Position numbers and translations under genes: made by a program
The notes under the pieces: model-generated
The model's input: only the letters and a program-made list of their open reading frames with translations
What the model was told of the DNA's origin: nothing
Database searches by the model: none
Part shown: positions 10,875-22,573 of the stretch, in pieces
Numbering within the stretch: the first letter of the stretch is position 1
Layout: the number at the start of each line of letters is the position of its first letter
Assembly: GCA_029817715.1 (NCBI GenBank)
Contig: JARUPY010000440.1
Location: 1 to 64,000 of the forward strand
Reading direction: 5' to 3'
DNA: 64,000 nucleotides
DNA from: Melastoma dodecandrum
Taxonomy: Eukaryota > Streptophyta > Magnoliopsida > Myrtales > Melastomataceae

Positions 10875-13061
10875 ATGGCAGACTAATAACAAGTCAGATC
10901 GAGAAGGAGGGTTCGTCTTCGTCAAGCCCAAATGGCAAAGCCTTTGAAACTTATTTTCTTGGTTTGACCCTGAGATGAAATGTTGGGAGGGACTGTAGAA
11001 AGCGTCAGTGACTAGTGTGTCCTTTGCTGGTGTGATGATATTTTGGAGGTTGCCGTTTCATGACCTGCCTTTCTTTGCCTTTGTTTTTGATAAGTTGATG
11101 GCGGTAGGCAAATCTGATAGGAACATGTTGGAAAAGGTGTCCAAGTCCAACGACAACAGAACCAACTTTTTTGGAGGGTCAGATCTGTCTGTCTCTGCAT
11201 GCAAAAAGGTGCCAAATTCCCACCATTCAAAAACTTGAGATTTATGGCCACTTTTGCCGTGGATTTCAAATACAAATGGCAGAAACATTGTAAGCATTAA
11301 TACTTGATACGATGATAATGATGATCCAAGGATGTCTGGCTAAGTTTGGTGGTTTCCATTCCCTCTAAGGCGTTGGTTTTTGAGGAAGAGTAGCCGCAGT
11401 CACATGGCAGCCGCGGCTGCCTTTTATAGCCAAACGGGATGTTGTTTCAAAGTGGGTCCATCCATGCCATCGTTTTGATATTTTATTTTGCAGCTACATC
11501 TTCGCCAGATTAATATATTCACATCAGTTGGGCAGCCGAAACTGTCCCTCATTTTTATCCTAGAAGCCCCAAATTAGACAACAATGGGCTCTATTTCTAG
11601 TGTTTTATGCAGAGGACCAGCAACCTTCTGGCAAATCAAGTGGCGGAAGGCGAACGAGAGGACTCCATCACTCTGGAGTTACAAATCAAGTGGCAGAAGC
11701 TCCTCTTCCTCCTCCCTCCCCCCTCCTGTTTAGTTACAGCGAAGGCCAAGGATTGTTTAGTTCTCTTCGTTACCGTACATTTGTGGATGGGCAGCAAAAG
11801 AGGAAGAGAAGAAGAATAAATATTTCGCCGGCATTCCCTCCCATCCCCTCGGAATTAGTTCTGTATTTTGATCTATCCCATATTCCCCTCCCTATTATAC
11901 ACATTCACTGTGTCTGACAAAACGTATCACTCATTAATGAATTGCCTCTACAATTAAATGCCGGGGCACAGCACACAAGTTAATGACACGTCCCCATTAC
12001 TATCTATCATCATCATAAAAAACAGGGTCAGTGTCTCAAAAGTAGCAAAACAACGATGGGGAGCACGTCTTTGATCCGATGCCCAGCCACTCACTATTAC
12101 TGTTACTGTTGTTATTTATTATTTATGTCAACTGTCAACACCCTGCTCTTGGGCATACTCAAATTCAATTTAGTTTTGGCATCGTGTGAACTCATCAGTT
12201 GTCTCTGCATCTAACCCAAGTTGCGAATTCATATATAACTTAAACTAACCCCTGACAAGACAAAAGACAGGAGACAAAGAGGAGAGTTCCTTAATCCTAC
12301 TTGTCGGAAGTCCACTCCCTCCCCATCTCTCTCTCGGTCGTACATCCTCCAAAACGGAAATTCTTCTTTCCTTGAACTCCAGCGGAACATTCAGGATTTT
12401 GGGTATCCTTGGTTTGTTTGATGATGGGTGTGATGATACGTTTGGAAAGTTTGGATCTTGATCCCAACGGATGGTTAAATGTCTGAAGCTCGTTCAAAAT
12501 TTCGAATGCTGGGACGGGAATCGTAAAAGGAAAACACAGCATGAGGATCACTACTCCCCTCTGCCTTTCTTTTCCTCGGCGAGCGACGCTGTAGCTGGTT
12601 CGAAATCAAAACTTCTGGCGGTTCTTCTTCTTCTCACTTTTTTCTCGTTTCGTGATTTTTTTCCCACGTCTGAATGAACTTTGCTCCACGCAAGTCGCTG
12701 CATGATTTTGGCTTTTTTCCGATTGCTGGGAAAAAAAGGGAAAAGCCCTCACCCCTCTCCCCTTCCCCTGCTTTTTTTATTTGAATTCTGGGAGTCGTTT
12801 TTGTTGGTTTCTAGCAGGCAATTGTTGATTTTGTTTATTTGTGGAGTGGTCCCCTTCACCACCAACTCCCCAGTTATGGTTCCCATTCGCGCCCAGTTCC
12901 AGTTCAGTTGTTGTGTCGTTTGCTTAAATGTCTGAACCATTCGTTTCGTTTTTCACCCGGTTGCTCTCGACGCTGTTTTCGTTGCTGATATGACGCTTCT
13001 CATGACGTTGTGCAGCCTTAAGGTCGAGCAGGACACTATCCCTATCTGTATAATCTCTGAC
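10875..13061. other. Intergenic and RopGEF upstream region
   Basis: No gene is supported. Open frames at 11,600-11,920 and 12,300-12,940 have no recognisable domain. The last 500 bases before 13062 are T-rich and probably include the promoter and 5' leader of the RopGEF gene. An in-frame ATG at 12990 would extend that protein by 24 residues. Confidence 0.35.
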
Positions 13062-15111
13062 ATGGAAAAGTACTTGATATCCGACGAGTTGTGCGATGGG
13101 GGTTACAGCAATTCACCTTCTTCTGTGGATCGGTCCGCCAGGGGAACACCCTGCTACTCTGTGTTTGGTAGGGATTCGTTCTCGTATTGTCGCACAGATT
13201 CGGAGACTTCTGGATTCTCGGAGCATGTAGACGATAGCAGATCCTTTGGAGAGCCTTCTCCGATGCATTGGCCTAGTGTGAAGTCCGGAAGGTATAATCC
13301 TGCCATTTTGACTGGGCTGGGACTGGGAGGGAAGCAGCAGAAACAATGCATGGATGAAAATGTAAACGATCTCGAGGCAGTCGATATGGGCGAGTGAACT
13401 CCTGTTCTTTTCGTATATTACATATTTTTCTTTTCCTTTTCAGAATTTCAAATTCTATATGTATATATCTGAATCTGCAGAGCTCGAGATGATGAAGGAG
13501 AGACTCTCGAAGCTATTGTTGGGAGAGGACATGTCCGGAAGTGGGAAAGGAGTCTGCACAGCCCTGACGATTTCAAATGCCATCACCAATCTGTATGGTA
13601 ATCCCAGTCACAGCTCCAAAGACGTGTTGTGCTGCTACATTCTGCATCTGCAAAATGTTCATGTTATGTGGATGATGCAGCAACGGTATTTGGACAAAAT
13701 CTAAGGTTGGGGCCACTGAAACCAGAGAAGAAGGGGATGTGGAAGCGAGAAATGAATTGCCTTTTGTCAGTATGTGACTACATTGCGGAGTTTGTTCCCA
13801 CGTTGCAGGCATTGCCGGATGGGACACTAGTGGAGGTGAAATATCTGTACCACAGTCTCTATTCGCATGATTATGATTTGCTCTATTGATCGGCGTGCCT
13901 TATTAAACCATCAGATTTTCTCTCAGGCGTTGAGTAGCAGACCTAGATCAGATATGTCCATCAACCTGCCTGCATTGAGAAAGCTAGATGCGATCCTCCT
14001 GGTAAGACGATGACGAAGTCTCTCATTTAATCGTGTTGACCTTCAATTAAAATGCATCTCGAGTGGAGATGATCATTACAGGAGTACCTTTTCATGTGCT
14101 GAAAAGCTATATCATTATCTGTTTCTTTGCCAGGAAATTCTGGACAGTTTCCATGATACCGAATTTTGGTACACAGAGCATGGAAGCATGTCTGGGAATT
14201 CATCTCATTCAGGATCTTTCCGAATAGTTGTGCCACGAAAGGATGAGAAATGGTGGCTTCCTGTTCCTTGTGTGATTCCAGGAGGGCTATCTGAAAATTC
14301 CAGGAAGCACTTGCATCAGAAACGGGACCGCGCTAATCAAATTCACAAAGCGGCTATGGCAATAAACAGCACTGTCCTAGATGAGATGGAGATGCCTGAT
14401 TCGTACTTGGCATCCCTTCCAAAGGTTTTTTTACTCCCTCTGGTCGTTGTTGGGGGTTTCTTTGTTAATCCTTCTGATAGGATCATTGAGACCATACTTT
14501 GGGAAGAATCAGTGCTTCATAGTGATACGTTTCGGTTCTTTGATTGTAGAGCGGTAGAGCCAAGGTGGGAGATGTCATATACAGATGCATGATCTCAAGT
14601 GACAGATTTTCAGCCGATCATCTTCTTGATGGCCTTGGAGTGATGTCGGAGCATGAAGCGCTTGATCTTGCTGATCGAGTAGAAGCTGCAATGTACACAT
14701 GGAGACGCAAAGCCTGCATCACTCATTCAAAATCATCATGGACCCTGGTCAAAGACTTCATGGCCGAGACGGGGAAGACTGATAAGAATTATAGTTTAGC
14801 AGAAAGGGCGGAGAGACTGTTACTATCCCTGAAACAAAAGTATTCGGAACTCTCACAGACAAGCTTGGACACGAGCAAGATCCAATTCAACAAGGTACTA
14901 AGTGGCCCCGGACAATAAAATGGCGTGTGTCCTTGTAATCAATCATGGGATTTTGAACTAAGATGTTCTGAGAATGATGCCTGCAAAATTTTTCCAGGAT
15001 GTGGGGCAAGCGATACTAGAGAGCTACTCTAGAGTTTTGGAAGGGCTGGCATTTAACATTGTCGCCAGGATCGAAGATGTTCTCCACGCGGACGAGTCCT
15101 TGAAGAATTAA
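13062..15111 (+). CDS. ROPGEF: Rop guanine nucleotide exchange factor, PRONE domain
   Basis: RopGEFs load GTP onto plant ROP GTPases at the plasma membrane to drive polar growth and receptor-kinase signalling. Exons read as 13062 to about 13393, about 13481-13597, 13681-13835, 13927-14001, 14134-14424, 14550-14894 and 14998-15111, about 475 residues. The first exon encodes a Ser-rich variable N-terminus. The PRONE domain starts at [20 protein letters not shown] and includes [14 protein letters not shown], the [10 protein letters not shown] block, [11 protein letters not shown], a Tyr-Thr-Trp-Arg-Arg-Lys block and the end motif [16 protein letters not shown]. The protein stops soon after PRONE, so it has a short C-terminal tail. 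The exon 1/exon 2 junction is uncertain: the obvious donor (ga|gtgaac) does not restore the frame. Exons 2-7 are otherwise clean. I chose the ATG opening [10 protein letters not shown]; an upstream in-frame ATG lies at 12990. Confidence 0.88.
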
Positions 15112-16227
15112 GATTAAGTAGAAGACAACATGTTCATATGGAATTGGCTGCCAGAGCTATATACACATATTTCATGTTCCCTTGAGCATAAGCATTAATT
15201 TGGAGTGTCGACGGTAAAACGCTGCCTTGTTTTGCAGAGCAAGACGATATCATTTGACAGTGTGGTCTCCGAAAAGATCCGATTTTACTTTTAGTGTTCA
15301 TCTGCTTCAGATTCTGATTTCTGGTGGACAATCTTCCACGAAAGATCAACTCTCCTGGTTGGTCATAGTCACATATTCATCATCACAAGCACCTGGGTGT
15401 TACAGGCCATGAAAAGGGAAGTGCCCGTGACTTCTATAATGTTTATATTTGTGATAGGATTGCCCATGGCAGCTTTCGCTGCAGATATCTCCTCTCCATC
15501 CTGCCAAAGTGGTGAGTATCTCACTCACTCGTGTGACGCAGAAACTGCAAGAATTTCTACTTTCAAATAGCAATAATCAGCAAGGTTCCGGTGGCCGGCC
15601 CGCGCCTTACTGGATGGGTCGGAGGTTTCTTGTCAAGAGCAGACGACACTTGAAAACCTGTTCCCGGGATCTCCTGCAGATCAATCGAGCATAAACCTGT
15701 TTGTTTAATTATTTCACTCATCGTGGGCCCATACACTTAGTTTCAGCCTTGAAATCACAGCGGAAGACCCAGCCAAGAAAGAAAAACCAAACGTCCATTG
15801 TGGAATAGTGAAATGATGAACTCACCGGCATTACATGTGCTTTCACTTTTGTTATCGGACTGGAACCTCCCATGCCATTTATGGCGAAAATCGAACATGG
15901 TGAGTACACCCGAAATGCATCCCGGCTGATAATTGTGGTGAGGGGGACGTTTCCGCCTTGTGTTTCTCATGACTGGAAATAAAAAATAAAAGAAGACGAC
16001 TTCAGGATTCAAGAATCAAACGGCATGAAACAATGTCGGAGTGGTTGACCATGAGGAATGTAGTAAGAAGAAGAAGTAACAACAAATTATACGTCCGGGA
16101 AAGAAAGCACTACTTAGGGTAGGGAGGATTTTAAGTCCGTAACGTCCGTTTCAAAAAATAAATTTGTCAAAATATGGCGACGAGAAATTTCATGTTGACT
16201 CGCTACTTCATGAGTTCTTTCGCGGAA
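15112..16227. other. Downstream of RopGEF, nothing recognised
   Basis: No gene is seen. A short frame starting at 15467 (MAAFAADISS) ends near 15,575; it could be chance or part of the RopGEF 3' region. From about 16,080 the sequence is AT-rich and resembles the stretch to the right of the hAT element. Confidence 0.35.
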
Positions 16228-16235
16228 TTCACTAC
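16228..16235 (+). repeat. Target-site duplication, left copy (hAT)
   Basis: The eight bases ttcactac are repeated exactly at 17101-17108. An 8-bp duplication is the hallmark of hAT insertion. Confidence 0.85.
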
Positions 16236-17100
16236 TAGGGGTGAGCAAAAAGTTCGGAATTCCAAATATCGAATCGATTTTTTCTTCATTTCGGTATTTG
16301 GAATTCGGTATTCGGTATTTGGTTCGGTTTTATATTTCGATTGAAATTGGAATTTGGTTAGGTTTTTGGTATTTTTTTTTAAATTCGGTATTCCAAATTA
16401 CCGAATTTTTTGTTGGGCATGGGTCTGGATTTTTTATTGGGCCTCGTTACCAAATTACCATTTACCAGCCCAGTCCACCCACCTAGGGTTCTCTTCGGTT
16501 CTATCCTCTCCTCTCGACTTCGAGTATCCTCCTCCCCATCTCATCCCGAACTACCATCGCAGGAGTTTCCGTCTCTCCGACCTTGAGGTGCTTGAGCTCC
16601 TGATCGACACTGAGGTAACAAGAAATCGAATCCCGCCTCTGATTCCACCTCGAATCCCGCCTCTGATTCCACCTCGAATCCCGTCGTCCTTGGTTTCTCC
16701 CCTTTAGTTTTTTTTTGGGTTTCTGGGTATCCACGGCTAGAGCTGTTGAACATGAGCACGTTGAAAGAGGACTCTTTCAACGAAATCTTCCCAGCCTAAT
16801 TTGAAGAACAGGTCTTCACCCTCTGCAACGAGCATCCATTTTGGGTTTCGGGGTTTCTGGGTAATATTTTATTTAGCATCCTCCAATCGATACATAGCAA
16901 TTTTGGGCTATTTATTCGGCCCAATAAAACTTTGGAAGATCCAAATACCGAACCGAAATATCGAAATAAATTTTGGTATTTCGGTATTTAGAAGTTTGGA
17001 GTTCAGTTCAGTATTTGGAGGATAAAATTTTGAAACTTTGGTATTTGGTAGTTCGGTATTCGGTTCGGTTGGTATTTGGAATACCGAATGGTCACCCCTG
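16236..17100. mobile_element. Non-autonomous hAT-superfamily element, 865 bp
   Basis: The element starts 'taggggtga' and ends 'tcacccctg', an imperfect terminal inverted repeat, and is flanked by an exact 8-bp duplication. Both subterminal zones (16250-16410 and 16930-17090) are packed with short motifs of the 'ttcggtatt/aataccgaa' type in both orientations, as expected of transposase-binding subterminal repeats. The middle (16,450-16,800) is C/T-rich and contains a 24-bp tandem repeat. There is no transposase frame, so it would need an enzyme from elsewhere. Confidence 0.85.
16634..16686 (+). repeat. 24-bp tandem repeat inside the hAT element
   Basis: Two full copies and one partial copy of a unit beginning aatcccgcctctgattcc, inside the non-terminal part of the hAT element. 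The unit length is a multiple of three, but I see no supported gene here. Confidence 0.8.
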
Positions 17101-17108
17101 TTCACTAC
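17101..17108 (+). repeat. Target-site duplication, right copy (hAT)
   Basis: Exact second copy of ttcactac directly after the right terminus of the hAT element. Confidence 0.85.
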
Positions 17109-18720
17109 TTAACGATTTACAGTATCTTTAATAAACTCGCTACAACGAGTTTGTGTTCATCATACAAAGTTTACATGAAATTACTACTTAATAATGAGTT
17201 CTTACTAGACGAAACAACTTGCTACTTAAAATAGCGATTTTCCATATATGTCCAGCTTGTGAAATAATTAGAAAAGTTTAAAAGCCAACATTTTGTGAGA
17301 ATTCGTTAATTTAAATAACGAATTCTTATGAGATGAAACAATACGTTACTTGTAGTGACTTCCCAAAAGAATGTCCGGCTTATGAATTACATAGAAAAAA
17401 TTCACGATTGAATGCCAATATTATGTGAGTATTCACTAAATTCAAGTAATGAGATTTTCAAGCAGCAATTTCTCAAAGAAAGTTTCGCTGATAGTTTCTT
17501 TCCTTTTAAAATCAGTAGGGTTCGTGGCGGACTTACTTTTTGTAAGCCATCTCATGAGGCTCGGAGGCTCTTTGACAAGTCTGCGAACCTCAGGTCTGGC
17601 CCCACTACATCCCCTGGGTCCGACTTAAAGCATGCTCCCTCGTCGGTCCAATTTCAGTTGAAGCCCAAAGACCCAGCAGGTGGACGGCTCCTGGACTTTA
17701 TTAGACATTACCTAGGAGACCAACCGTAAATTCAAGTGGAGTATGCATGCTGGGGTTCAAACCAAGGACTATGACAAGGTTCCAAACACGCACCACCACC
17801 TTACGTTACTTCGGTGTCCTCGAAAGGACGTTTCGTTGGTAATTTCTTCCGGTGACTACGAGACAAGAAAAAAATATATTTTTTTTAACCAACGTCAAGA
17901 AATATGTTTTTCCAACATCAACAAGCAAACTTCAAGTTGATAAGTTCGACAACAATCCTAGTTCATAACGAAGAACTGGAGGAGTCGAGGACAACAAATT
18001 TAGAGGACTTGTGGTAGTGAGTAAGCAACGATAGACGTGGAATTTTTGAACTTGTTATATTTTACCACCACAAGAAAATAAATAAATAAATAAAGTTACA
18101 AATTTGCACTGCAACCCACAAGAGAGAGTGGACGTGAGATAATTTTCAAGGGAGGAGGAAGTGGAAGGAGGCACCCCCCACCCCACCCCACCACACGTAT
18201 CAAAAGTCAAATTTACTTGTAATAAAATCGTTCCATTTTGTCCTTTAACTGATCATTACTATACACCTGTGTAGCGTGTGTAATAATTCTCTGTTTAATT
18301 ACTATAGAATTTGATGGAATTCAGTTTGGATAGAAAAATAAAAAAATAATATTTTAAAAGTAATAAAAATGACTTTTTTGACCTTCGTTTTTTTAAAATT
18401 CATTTTGGACGTAACTTTTCTTGAGGTAAACTGAATTTTCTCGAAAATCAACGGGAAATCAAACAGTGGGTATGTATTTGTTAACTGAGCATCCATTTTG
18501 GTCAGGGCTTTCGCTTTTCACAACTGGGCTGGGCTGGGCTATGATTGATTGTGCGAAACCCAAATATTATATGGGCCTAAATCCAATTCTACAACGACAA
18601 ATGAAACAATTGTCATGGATAGAATGGATAGATTTAATTCAATGGTTGTTATCCTTAACGATTGCATTCCGACCAAGTCCCGAGCCCAAAATCAGGTTGG
18701 GCGGCGAGGCTAGGTTTAGG
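17109..18720. other. AT-rich repetitive intergenic DNA
   Basis: Degenerate recurring phrases of the 'gctactt...cgaattcttatgagatgaaaca' type fill 17,109-17,450 and continue the pre-insertion sequence left of the hAT element. A piece at 17,510-17,830 contains 'gggttcaaaccaagg', which resembles a pol III B box, but there is no convincing A box or tail. No gene is supported. Confidence 0.35.
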
Positions 18721-18725
18721 CTAAG
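18721..18725 (+). repeat. Target-site duplication, left copy (gypsy)
   Basis: The five bases ctaag are repeated at 22238-22242, immediately outside the two LTRs. Confidence 0.85.
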
Positions 18726-19587
18726 TGTTAGCGTCGAAATGGTTCACGTTGGGAATATTTGACACGATTACTCACAGATATTCGAATGTGGCGCAAGTAA
18801 AGAAAAGATGAATTGAATTGATCAAACAATATCAAATGATGGCTTACAATAGAACTAAAAAGCTTACAGCCATAAAAATAAATAAAAGTTACTGGTGCGG
18901 ATGTTAGTGACGCTGTAGACTTGTTGCTGGCGCCGTAAACTTGCGGACTAGAGTGGTGGAAATCGGCTTCTGGAGAAATGGCAGATGGAATATGGTTGAA
19001 TGTAGTGTCGAATGTGGATGCCGGACGGTGGAATGAAAGCGGAGCTTTGGTGTCGAGGCTATGATTGCTCACTCCGATGGAGTGAAGGCGGGGATTGGCT
19101 GTCAGGATTACGGTTGCTCGCCCTGACGGTGAAGTGATGGCGGAGATTGGTTACCAGAGCTACGGTTGCTCACTCTGATGGTGGAAGTGAAGACCAAGAA
19201 CCCTGCGAGTTCACCCGGGTCGAGGTCTGGACGCCTGCTTACTAATCTAAAGGTTGACGATCGATGCAAAATGTGTCTGATTTGATTGTCGTCCCTTTAT
19301 TAAGGAGGATCTCCTTCCCTTTTATACTAAATCTGGTCGTGCTTGAGGTGCTTGACACGTTCCCATAGAATCTTTCCGGATCGTGTTCTCTCCAACTGTA
19401 CCCTGGAAATCTCGGCAACAAACTGATCTCAGAAATAATGGCCCTTATCCATGTCATTTATCAATTTAGACTCATGTAGACTTAACGATTGCCCTCATAG
19501 ATGTGCCTTTACCTCCCTTCTGGTCATAGCGAATCTCTCCTTGGTCCAATGTTAATTTTAAGCCCAGAATAATTTGTCATGTCAACA
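18726..19587 (-). repeat. LTR, 862 bp (3' LTR in element orientation)
   Basis: Full-length copy. It matches 21667-22237 from about 19,020 to its end with scattered substitutions. The segment of roughly 300 bp after the first few bases is absent from the other copy. Confidence 0.85.
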
Positions 19588-19771
19588 TAAGCCTCCCTTT
19601 TTGCCAAGCAGATGTTCATCGCCTGAGCATGTTGTCAATCTGTACTTTAATTTAAAATAAAAGAAACTCTTCATTTCCCTCTTCGCACGCTTTTTTTCGC
19701 CAGAAAATCACTCTTTCTTCTTCGTTTCAAGCAAACCCGAACTCCTTGTTTCTTGGCGAACTTTCTTTACC

Positions 19772-20996
19772 ATGTCGAATTGCGCTACCTTCCAGTGGCA
19801 TCAACGTCGTGCTGGACCTTCAAGCGTGGTAAAGATCGCTGATTCTCGCGGCGAAGGGTTAACTCTGGGGCCTGTCCTCACCCCGGCGCTCTTTCCGAAG
19901 ATCGTTTCTCACTCCTACTTGAATACGGAACGCGTCATACCTCTTTGCCAGGAGGATTTTACTGACCCCTAGAATTGGGAACGGAAGAGTGACTTTCTAT
20001 GTTTTCCTTCTGTGGAGAAATCTGTCATCCGCAAGTGCCATCTTATCCCGAAGCGCAGTCAAAAGTTGACTCCAGACTTGTATTGGGTTGCTGTCTTAAC
20101 CAGTAGGGACTTGGTATGCGCACACAGAAGCGCGTTCTGTTTCGAAGCCTACAATCCCCAACTATGTGCAAGGAAACTTGGGTTTTATTCAAAGTTCTGC
20201 AGTTCCATTTGCGGATTCCCTCAATATGCCAATGCATTCCAGAATTAGCAGCATTCTTTCCAAAGAGACTTTCCAGGCTTCCATCATTCTTTTGGAAGGG
20301 AACACCAAACTCCACCATATGGAGTTTTAGCTAGAGACCACTCCGAGCAATGCTACAGAATTATTCTCAATTCAGTGGGCGATTGTCTTTCATGAGTTGC
20401 ATACTAAGATGTTGATCAAGGAACCCGTCCCTCAGCTCAGCGATGTTAACAGGCTAATGAAGAATGCTGATCAAATCAACGACCTCCTCCGCCTTGACAT
20501 TTTTTCTGAAGAACAATTTAAGGCTCTCCAGACTTGTGTTCAAGATATTGAGGATTCCCCCAGAGCCATCGACGAGATGCTCACCGCTTGTTTGAATTTC
20601 GTGGATCAATTCAGGACTGAGTGGTCTGCCTACATTACGGACCTTGATCTACTCTGTGATGCCGAAGCCAAGATTCGGGAGATCAAGAAATCTCAACCTG
20701 AAGCAGCAGCTGACGTCCAGCTCCTACACTAGCAGAAGGTTGACTTGACTTCCCAGCTTTTCGAAATACAAACCCCAATTTCCCAACTTTTGGCCGTAGA
20801 GAAAGATCTCAAGGACCGAGTCGCCGTCGTTGACTCCTTGTTATCTGATCGATCCGCCCACGATTCTTCCAATTAGGACCGGCAAGATCTGATGTCTTGG
20901 TTTCACTAGAGAAATGAGGTTACCATAAAGCGGACTAAGAGGAAGGATCTGACCTTGCTTTTCGTGGAAGCTGCATACGCAATGCCTAGATTCTAA
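19772..20996 (+). pseudogene. Plant mobile domain (PMD)-like frame, antisense in the gypsy element
   Basis: An ATG at 19772 opens a frame (MSNCATFQWHQRRAGPSSVV) that meets TAG at 19970-19972 and later shifts. Protein-like sequence continues in changing frames to about 20,996. The motif YNPQLCARKLGF near 20,150 and the following segment resemble the C-terminal part of PMD (aminotransferase-like) proteins found in plant transposons. The longest clean piece (20397-20732) is acidic and helical-looking. Several stops and frameshifts make it a pseudogene. It lies antisense to the retrotransposon and was probably carried by it. Confidence 0.6.
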
Positions 20997-21189
20997 GATA
21001 CTAAGGGATGACACCATGATAACAAACTCATTTTCTTTTCTTGTCTTTTGCGGTTAGTCGTTGCTATTTCATTAGATTTTTGCAACCTAGCATTGGTAAA
21101 ACATTTACTCTTTGGAGATTTCTTCCCAAATGCTTGGTCAAATGCATGGCAATTTCATCATCAAAAGGTTTATCGTCAACCATAGTAAC

Positions 21190-21570
21190 TTAGTCTACTT
21201 CAGGAAAACACAACTCTTTTGACTCTATGAGGTCCTGAATTATGTTTCTAAATGACAGACAATCCTTAGTTGTATGTCTGAACGACCCGTGCCATTTACA
21301 GTAGTTCATGCTCTTCTCTCTTTCGGTCTGAGGCACTTTATGGACGGGTTTTAACTTGATCCGTTTTCGCTGGAAAAGCCAATCGAAGATTGCATCCGCT
21401 TTGTCTATGTCAAAGGAATACTTCATCTCTTCACCAGATTTCTGGGATGCTTTTGCCTTTGAGTTTTTTCTTGCTAGCGGGTCGCAAATTATGGCATCGC
21501 CTTTTACAAACTCCGCCAAGTCTACCTCGAAACTATTAGGTTCCACCCGATACGCTCGGGTAGACTAGGC
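21190..21570 (-). pseudogene. Ty3/gypsy gag C-terminal remnant
   Basis: About 120 open codons on the minus strand contain CDPLARK and a retroviral-type Cys/His motif of the form C-K-W-H-(x4)-H-(x5)-C (YCKWHGSFRHTTKDC), characteristic of many plant gypsy gag proteins. The N-terminal part of gag and everything downstream in pol are missing. A stop lies just upstream near 21,566. Confidence 0.75.
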
Positions 21571-21666
21571 CTCTTCCTTTGATAACTGATGATATTCAGT
21601 TGCTCTTCTGGCCAGATCATATAGATCGCTGAAACGTTCCCGTTGTAATTTCTTTCTAAAAGGGAT

Positions 21667-22237
21667 TGTTAGCGATGGAACGAAAGCGGAGCTTTAGTGT
21701 TGAGGCTACGGTTGCTCATCAAGACGATGGAGAGAAGGCGGGGATTGGCTGTCAGATTTACGGTTGCTCGCCCCGACGGTGAAGTGATGGCAGAGATTGG
21801 TTACCAGAGCTACGGTTGCTCACTCTGATGGTGGAAGTGAAGACCAAGAACCTTGCGAGTTCACCCAGGTCGGGGTCTGGACGCTTGTTTACTAATCTAA
21901 AGGTTGACGATCGATACAAAATGTGTCTGATTTGATTATCGCCCCTTTATTAAGGAGGATCTCCTTCTTTTTTATACTAAATCTGGTTGTGCTTGGGGTG
22001 CTTGACACGTTCCCATAGAATCTTTCCGGATCGTGTTCTCTCCAACTAAACACCGAAAATCTCGTCAACAAACTGATCTTAGAAATAATGGCCCTTATCC
22101 ATGTCATTTATTAATTTAGACTCATATAGACTTAACGATTGCCCTCATAGATGTGCATTTATCTCCCTTCTGGTCATAGCGAATTTCTCCTTGGGCCAAA
22201 GTTAATTTTAGACCCTGAATAGTTTGTCATGTCAACA
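21667..22237 (-). repeat. LTR, 571 bp, internally deleted (5' LTR in element orientation)
   Basis: It begins with the same TGTTAGCG as the other copy, then jumps straight to sequence that lies about 300 bases further in at the other LTR, and then runs collinear to the shared end TGTCAACA. The deletion postdates insertion or arose by recombination. Confidence 0.85.
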
Positions 22238-22242
22238 CTAAG
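22238..22242 (+). repeat. Target-site duplication, right copy (gypsy)
   Basis: Exact second copy of ctaag directly after the right LTR. Confidence 0.85.
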
Positions 22243-22573
22243 GAGTTTTGTTCCAAAATACAAATAGTTCGAAAAATATTTTCAAATTTATTATCTAATT
22301 TTTTAAAATTTTTTATTTACGCTTCCGAACTGTAATCGGCACGGTAACTAAAAATTTTACTGATCACATGTATTTTAAAAAAGAACAAGAAAAGGAATTG
22401 ACTTCGGGCAGAAAGTCTTTGCAAGTCTCTTAATAAAACACTCGCCTTCTTTCACAAGTTACTCCTCTTCCATTCCATTCAGTATTTATACATACATATA
22501 CAGGAGAAGAAGCCACCTCCCCTCCCCCTCCCCCTTTAACTTCAAGAAGGCTTTTGTGGGTTTTGAGAGGACG
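22243..22573 (+). promoter_or_regulatory. Presumed promoter and leader of the U-box gene
   Basis: An AT-rich stretch lies between the gypsy target duplication and the start codon. A TATA-like 'tatttata' near 22,483 lies about 90 bases before the ATG, followed by a C-rich leader. The retrotransposon sits only about 330 bases upstream of the ATG, so it may have displaced part of the original promoter. Confidence 0.3.

Larger units (their letters stand above)
18726..22237 (-). mobile_element. Ty3/gypsy LTR retrotransposon, internally deleted, with antisense frame
   Basis: Two LTRs (18726-19587 and 21667-22237) start TGTTAG and end TCAACA on the plus strand and are flanked by the 5-bp duplication ctaag. 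The coding strand is minus: read that way, a polypurine tract (aaaaagggagg) sits directly before the 3' LTR at 19587, and a gag remnant lies just inside the 5' LTR. Protease, reverse transcriptase and integrase are absent and no primer-binding site is recognisable next to the 5' LTR, so the element is defective. On the opposite (plus) strand, between gag and the 3' LTR, lies a plant-mobile-domain-like frame. An extra antisense frame in this place is described for Ty3/gypsy elements of the Tat lineage; assignment to that lineage is inference. Confidence 0.82.

Noticed and set aside
17740..17775. B-box-like gggttcaaaccaagg suggesting a tRNA or SINE
   Set aside because: No cloverleaf, no convincing A box at the right distance and no A-rich or T-rich tail.
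18466..18762. 98-codon plus-strand frame upstream of the gypsy element
   Set aside because: No recognisable domain; it crosses the target duplication into the LTR, so it cannot be a native gene.
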